DNA from: Streptosporangium violaceochromogenes
Lineage (GTDB): Bacteria; Actinomycetota; Actinomycetes; Streptosporangiales; Streptosporangiaceae
DNA length: 64,000 nt
Direction of reading: 5' to 3'
Assembly: GCF_014654615.1 (NCBI RefSeq)
Contig: NZ_BNBB01000007.1
Location: 1 to 64,000, forward strand
In this document: positions 60,774 through 64,000 of the stretch, piece after piece
How the letters are laid out: each line of letters starts with the position of its first letter
Numbering within the stretch: the stretch's first letter is position 1
The notes under the pieces: generated by a model
Told to the model about the DNA's origin: nothing
What the model saw: only the letters and a program-made list of their open reading frames with translations
The model's database searches: none
Made by a program: the position numbers and the translations under genes

Positions 60774-62834
60774 ATGTACCGGCTAGGAGTCGACGTCGGC
60801 GGTACGTTCACGGACGTTCTCCTCATTGAAGAGGCGACCGGGAAGACACGCCGGACGAAAGTGCCGTCCACGCCTCAGGACCAGTCCGTAGGCGTCATCG
60901 AGGGTGTGACCCGCGTACTCGCGGACGCCCAGGTGCGCGCGGCGGACATCCGCCAGTTCCTGCACGGCACGACGGTTGCCACGAACGCCGTGCTCGAACG
61001 GCGTGGGGCCCGGGTGGGCCTGATCGTGACCGTCGGATACCGGCAGGTTCTGCATATCGCGAGGTCGTTCGTACCCGGCGGACTGGGCGGCTGGATCGTG
61101 TGGGACCGGCCGGCCGAACTGGTGGCGCTTGAGGACGTCCGCGAGATCCGGGGCCGGATGGACTTCCGGGGCGAGGAGATCGAGCCGCTGGACGAGCAGG
61201 CCGTCCGGGCCGCCGTCCACCAGCTCGTCGACCGCGGGGTGGACGCCCTCGCCATCGGTTTCGTCAACTCCTATGCGAACCCCGCCCACGAACTGCGGGC
61301 CGCGGGGATCGCCGCAGCCGCGGCACCCGGCCTGCCGGTGTCCACGTCCGCCGGCGTCCTGCCGGAGTTGGGGGAGTACGAGCGGACGCTGACGACGGTG
61401 GCCAACGCCTACGTCCGCCCAGACGTGGGTGTCTACCTGCGGAACCTGAGCGACAAGCTGGTCTCGGAGGGGCTGGTCGGGGAGCGGCGCGTCCTGCGCT
61501 CCGACGGCGGTCTCATGACGTTTGAACGTGCCGAAGACATCCCGGTCAGCCTGCTGATGAGCGGGCCCGCCGGAGGGGTGGCGGCCGCGGTGGCCCTCGG
61601 GCCGGCGGCCGGCTACCGGGATCTGCTCACCCTGGACATGGGCGGCACCTCGACCGACGTCGCCCTGATCGAGGACGGCGTCCCCGTCATCCGGCGGGAG
61701 ACGACGGTGGCAGACCTTGTCGTCCGTGCCCCGTCGATCGACGTGCAGACGGTCGGGGCCGGTGGCGGTTCCATCGCGCACGTGCCCGCGCTGACCGGTG
61801 CTCTGCGGGTCGGTCCGGCCAGCGCGGGTGCTCTCCCGGGCCCGGCGGCGTACGGCCGCGGGGGTGTACTGCCGACGGTCACCGATGCGAACGTCGTACT
61901 GGGCTACCTCCCGCGGGCGTTGCTGGGCGGCGCGATGCCGCTCGACATCGAAAAGGCCCGCACGGCGGTCGGGTCCGTCGCGAACGGGCTCGGGGTTTCC
62001 GTGGAAGCGGCCGCAGCCGCGATCATCGACATCGTCAATGAGAACATGCTCGGTGCGCTGCGGCTGGTCTCCGTCCAGCGGGGTTACGACCCGAGGCGGT
62101 TCGCGCTTTTCGGGTTCGGCGGTGCGGGACCGCTCCACGCGAACGCCCTGGCCAGGCTCCTGGGCTCCTGGCCGGTGGTGATCCCCCAGTCGCCCGGCGT
62201 GCTCTGCGCCTACGGGGACGCCTCGACCGGCGTACGGGCCGAGGCGAACAGGTCACTGCTCCGCCCTCTCGACGATATCGACGAGGGGCGGTTGCAGCGC
62301 GAGTTCGCCGACCTGGCCGCACAGATCACGACGGAATTCGACCGGGCCGACGTGCCGGACGACGCCCGCGCCGTGCGTTTCGAGGCCGACGTGCGGTACC
62401 ACGGACAGGGGTTCGAAGTCTCGGTCGACGTCGGTTCGTCCCGGCACGAAGCCCTGATCCCGAAGCTGCGCAGCGGGTTCGACGAGGCGCACCAACGCCT
62501 GTTCGGTTTCACGCTCAAGGAGCAGCACGAGGTCGTCAACATTCGGGCGGTGGGAGTCTCGGGCGCCGAGCGGATCAAGCCCGTCGAGATCGAGCAGGGC
62601 GGCCGCGACGCGCAGCGGGCGCTGATCGGCGGGCAGCAGGTGTACGTCGACGGCGGCTGGCAGGACGCGTCGCTCTACGACCGCACCGCGCTGCGCGCCG
62701 GCAACGAGTTGCGCGGCCCGGCGATCGTCGTCGAGATGGATTCAACGAGCCTGGTCCTCCCGGGCTGCGTCGCGCGTGTCGACAGGCTGGGCAACCTGCT
62801 CATCCTGCCCGCCGAGGATGGAGTGGTGTCATGA
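60774..62834 (+). CDS. hyuA: Hydantoinase/oxoprolinase family protein, subunit A
   Basis: A 686-residue ATP-dependent subunit. The actin-like ATPase phosphate loops are LGVDVGGTFTDVLLIEE at the N-terminus and LLTLDMGGTSTDVALIEDG in the middle; LHGTTVATNAVLERRGARVG, SGPAGGVAAAVAL and FALFGFGGAGPLHANALARL are further family blocks. With subunit B it hydrolyses hydantoins or 5-oxoproline using ATP. ATG 60774 is chosen (CAGGATG upstream) over an unconserved extension. The stop overlaps the hyuB start (ATGA). Confidence 0.92.
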   Translation: MYRLGVDVGGTFTDVLLIEEATGKTRRTKVPSTPQDQSVGVIEGVTRVLADAQVRAADIRQFLHGTTVATNAVLERRGARVGLIVTVGYRQVLHIARSFVPGGLGGWIVWDRPAELVALEDVREIRGRMDFRGEEIEPLDEQAVRAAVHQLVDRGVDALAIGFVNSYANPAHELRAAGIAAAAAPGLPVSTSAGVLPELGEYERTLTTVANAYVRPDVGVYLRNLSDKLVSEGLVGERRVLRSDGGLMTFERAEDIPVSLLMSGPAGGVAAAVALGPAAGYRDLLTLDMGGTSTDVALIEDGVPVIRRETTVADLVVRAPSIDVQTVGAGGGSIAHVPALTGALRVGPASAGALPGPAAYGRGGVLPTVTDANVVLGYLPRALLGGAMPLDIEKARTAVGSVANGLGVSVEAAAAAIIDIVNENMLGALRLVSVQRGYDPRRFALFGFGGAGPLHANALARLLGSWPVVIPQSPGVLCAYGDASTGVRAEANRSLLRPLDDIDEGRLQREFADLAAQITTEFDRADVPDDARAVRFEADVRYHGQGFEVSVDVGSSRHEALIPKLRSGFDEAHQRLFGFTLKEQHEVVNIRAVGVSGAERIKPVEIEQGGRDAQRALIGGQQVYVDGGWQDASLYDRTALRAGNELRGPAIVVEMDSTSLVLPGCVARVDRLGNLLILPAEDGVVS

Positions 62835-64000
62835 GTGCCGTCATCGTCGAGACGCCGCGTCCAGCGCGCTCCGTCGAGGTCGAGACCGCGGTGCTCGACA
62901 TCGTGGAGAACGCGTTGCGCAACGCACGCCACGAGATGGACGCCGTCGTCCTGCGGACCGCGATGTCGCCGGGCATCCGGGAACAGCACGACGCGTTCCC
63001 GCTCATCGCCGACAGGTCCGGTCGCATGGTCGCCGGGCAGTTCGGCTCGTTCATCGACGGCTTCCTGTCCGCGTACGACGGCACCGTCGAGGAGGGGGAC
63101 GTCTTCTTCACCTCCGACCCCTACGCCTGCGACGGTGCCATCAGCCACGCGAACGACTGGCTGGTGCTGCTGCCGATCTACTGCGAGGGGGCGCTGGTCG
63201 GCTGGGCGGCGATGTTCGGCCACATGAGCGATGTCGGAGGAAAGGTCCCCGGCAGCCTGCCCACCGACGCGCTGTCAATCCACGAAGAGGGCGTCATCGT
63301 CCCGCCGGTGAAGCTGTTTCGGGCCGGGACGCTCGACCAGCAGCTTCTCGACACCGTCCTCAACCAGGTACGGCTGCCGAGTTGGAACCGGGCCGACCTG
63401 AACGCGGTACTGGCGTCCTGCCGGACCGCCGAGACCCGGGTGCGGGAGCTCTGCGACCGGTTCGGGGTGGACGCCTACCTGTCGATGCTGGAGCTGCTGC
63501 TGGAGCGCAACCGTCAGGCGATGGCAAAGCTCTTTCGCCAGGTCGTCCCCGAGCAGCCGGTGACCTTCGAGGACTTCGTCGACGACGACGGGCGCGGAGA
63601 AGGACCGTTCCGGATCAGGTGCACGTTGTGGCGGGACGGCGACCGAGTCGTCCTCGACTTCGCGGGCACAAGCGATCAGGCCGACGGGTCCATCAACTTC
63701 CTGCTGAACGAGAACGTCCTGCGGATGTTCTTCGGGGTCTACACCATCATGGCCGTCGACCCGCTGATCCTGTTCAACGACGGTTTCTATCCACTGGTCG
63801 ACGTACGCATCCCCGAGGGGAGCCTGCTCAAGCCCCGGCGCCCGGCGGCCCTGTCGTGCCGGACGCACGCCCTGGGCCGGCTCTTCGACGTCCTCGCCGG
63901 ACTGCTCGGGCAGTGCCGGCCGGACTTCCTCTGCGCCGCAGGGTTCTCCTCAAGCCCGCACCTGATGTACTCCGGGGTGGACCGTTTCGGGAAATGGTTC
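62831..64000 (+). CDS. hyuB: Hydantoinase/oxoprolinase family protein, subunit B (3' end outside window)
   Basis: An open frame of 390 codons that runs off the right edge. LDIVENALRNARHEMDAVVL and TAMSPGIREQHDAFPLIADR are the subunit B N-terminus; GDVFFTSDPYACDGAISHAN DW-type metal-site segment and MFGHMSDVGGKVPGS follow. It pairs with HyuA. The ATG overlaps the hyuA stop by four bases, so they are translated together. Full-length proteins are usually 520-580 residues, so about 150 are missing here. Confidence 0.92.
   Translation, partial: MSAVIVETPRPARSVEVETAVLDIVENALRNARHEMDAVVLRTAMSPGIREQHDAFPLIADRSGRMVAGQFGSFIDGFLSAYDGTVEEGDVFFTSDPYACDGAISHANDWLVLLPIYCEGALVGWAAMFGHMSDVGGKVPGSLPTDALSIHEEGVIVPPVKLFRAGTLDQQLLDTVLNQVRLPSWNRADLNAVLASCRTAETRVRELCDRFGVDAYLSMLELLLERNRQAMAKLFRQVVPEQPVTFEDFVDDDGRGEGPFRIRCTLWRDGDRVVLDFAGTSDQADGSINFLLNENVLRMFFGVYTIMAVDPLILFNDGFYPLVDVRIPEGSLLKPRRPAALSCRTHALGRLFDVLAGLLGQCRPDFLCAAGFSSSPHLMYSGVDRFGKWF

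Overview
The window is high-GC DNA (roughly 70 percent or more) with many GTG starts, four-base stop/start overlaps, a NarGHJI nitrate reductase, ANTAR regulators and a SigB/SigF-type sigma system. These point to a filamentous or soil actinomycete; a Streptosporangiales- or Streptomyces-like genome is my inference, not something the sequence proves.

Layout. 1-80: the 3' end of an IS200/IS605-type (TnpB) element with its guide-RNA-like hairpins, abutting a ThDP-dependent oxidase gene (86-1852, minus). 1997-6886: a broken enolase-superfamily gene, a TetR regulator with a perfect operator and a thioesterase, a methyltransferase, a haem-oxygenase-like iron enzyme coupled to a glycosyltransferase, and a CDGSH protein. 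6949-17014: hemerythrin protein, nitrate transporter and narGHJI behind a DosR-type palindrome, then a phosphopantetheinyl transferase. 17158-18379: STAS and GAF-ANTAR regulators. 19116-28094: an unusual small-molecule locus with ATP-grasp ligase, MFS exporter, free-standing adenylation enzyme, carrier protein, two HSL-type hydrolases, an NnrU/ICMT-like membrane protein and a GNAT-like protein.

28204-38406 holds the most interesting system. A 35-residue peptide gene (34106-34213) not obvious among the larger frames lies directly upstream of a fused YcaO cyclodehydratase, a luciferase-like flavin oxidoreductase and a MATE exporter, all on the minus strand: a complete candidate RiPP operon. It is flanked on both sides by FhuF-like [2Fe-2S] reductase genes and by a metal/cobalamin-type substrate-binding lipoprotein under a well formed cobalamin riboswitch, with cobF next door. 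A Nur-like palindrome overlaps the peptide promoter. The simplest reading is a metal-linked RiPP that is made, exported, recaptured and reduced; this is inference.

38687-55464 is mostly ordinary: a DNA glycosylase-like protein, proline catabolism with a PucR regulator, a secreted GH16 enzyme, a membrane protein, a glycosyltransferase, a partner-switching sigma cluster (SpoIIE-like protein, GAF-ANTAR, STAS, sigma factor, anti-sigma kinase), an NDH-2-like enzyme and small membrane/coiled proteins. A tRNA-Pro lies at 55578-55654. 56144-64000 is a hydantoin/oxoproline-type catabolic locus (cupin, hydantoinase, peptide-type binding lipoprotein, HyuA, partial HyuB) with repeated palindromes that look like GntR-type operators.

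A second theme is decay by internal deletion. At least five places show conserved N- and C-terminal pieces of families fused across a missing middle, or pieces of two genes fused: enolase superfamily (1997), SDR (26003), nitrilase-esterase (26937), ABC ATPase-FhuF (28713), and methylmalonate-semialdehyde dehydrogenase (56150).
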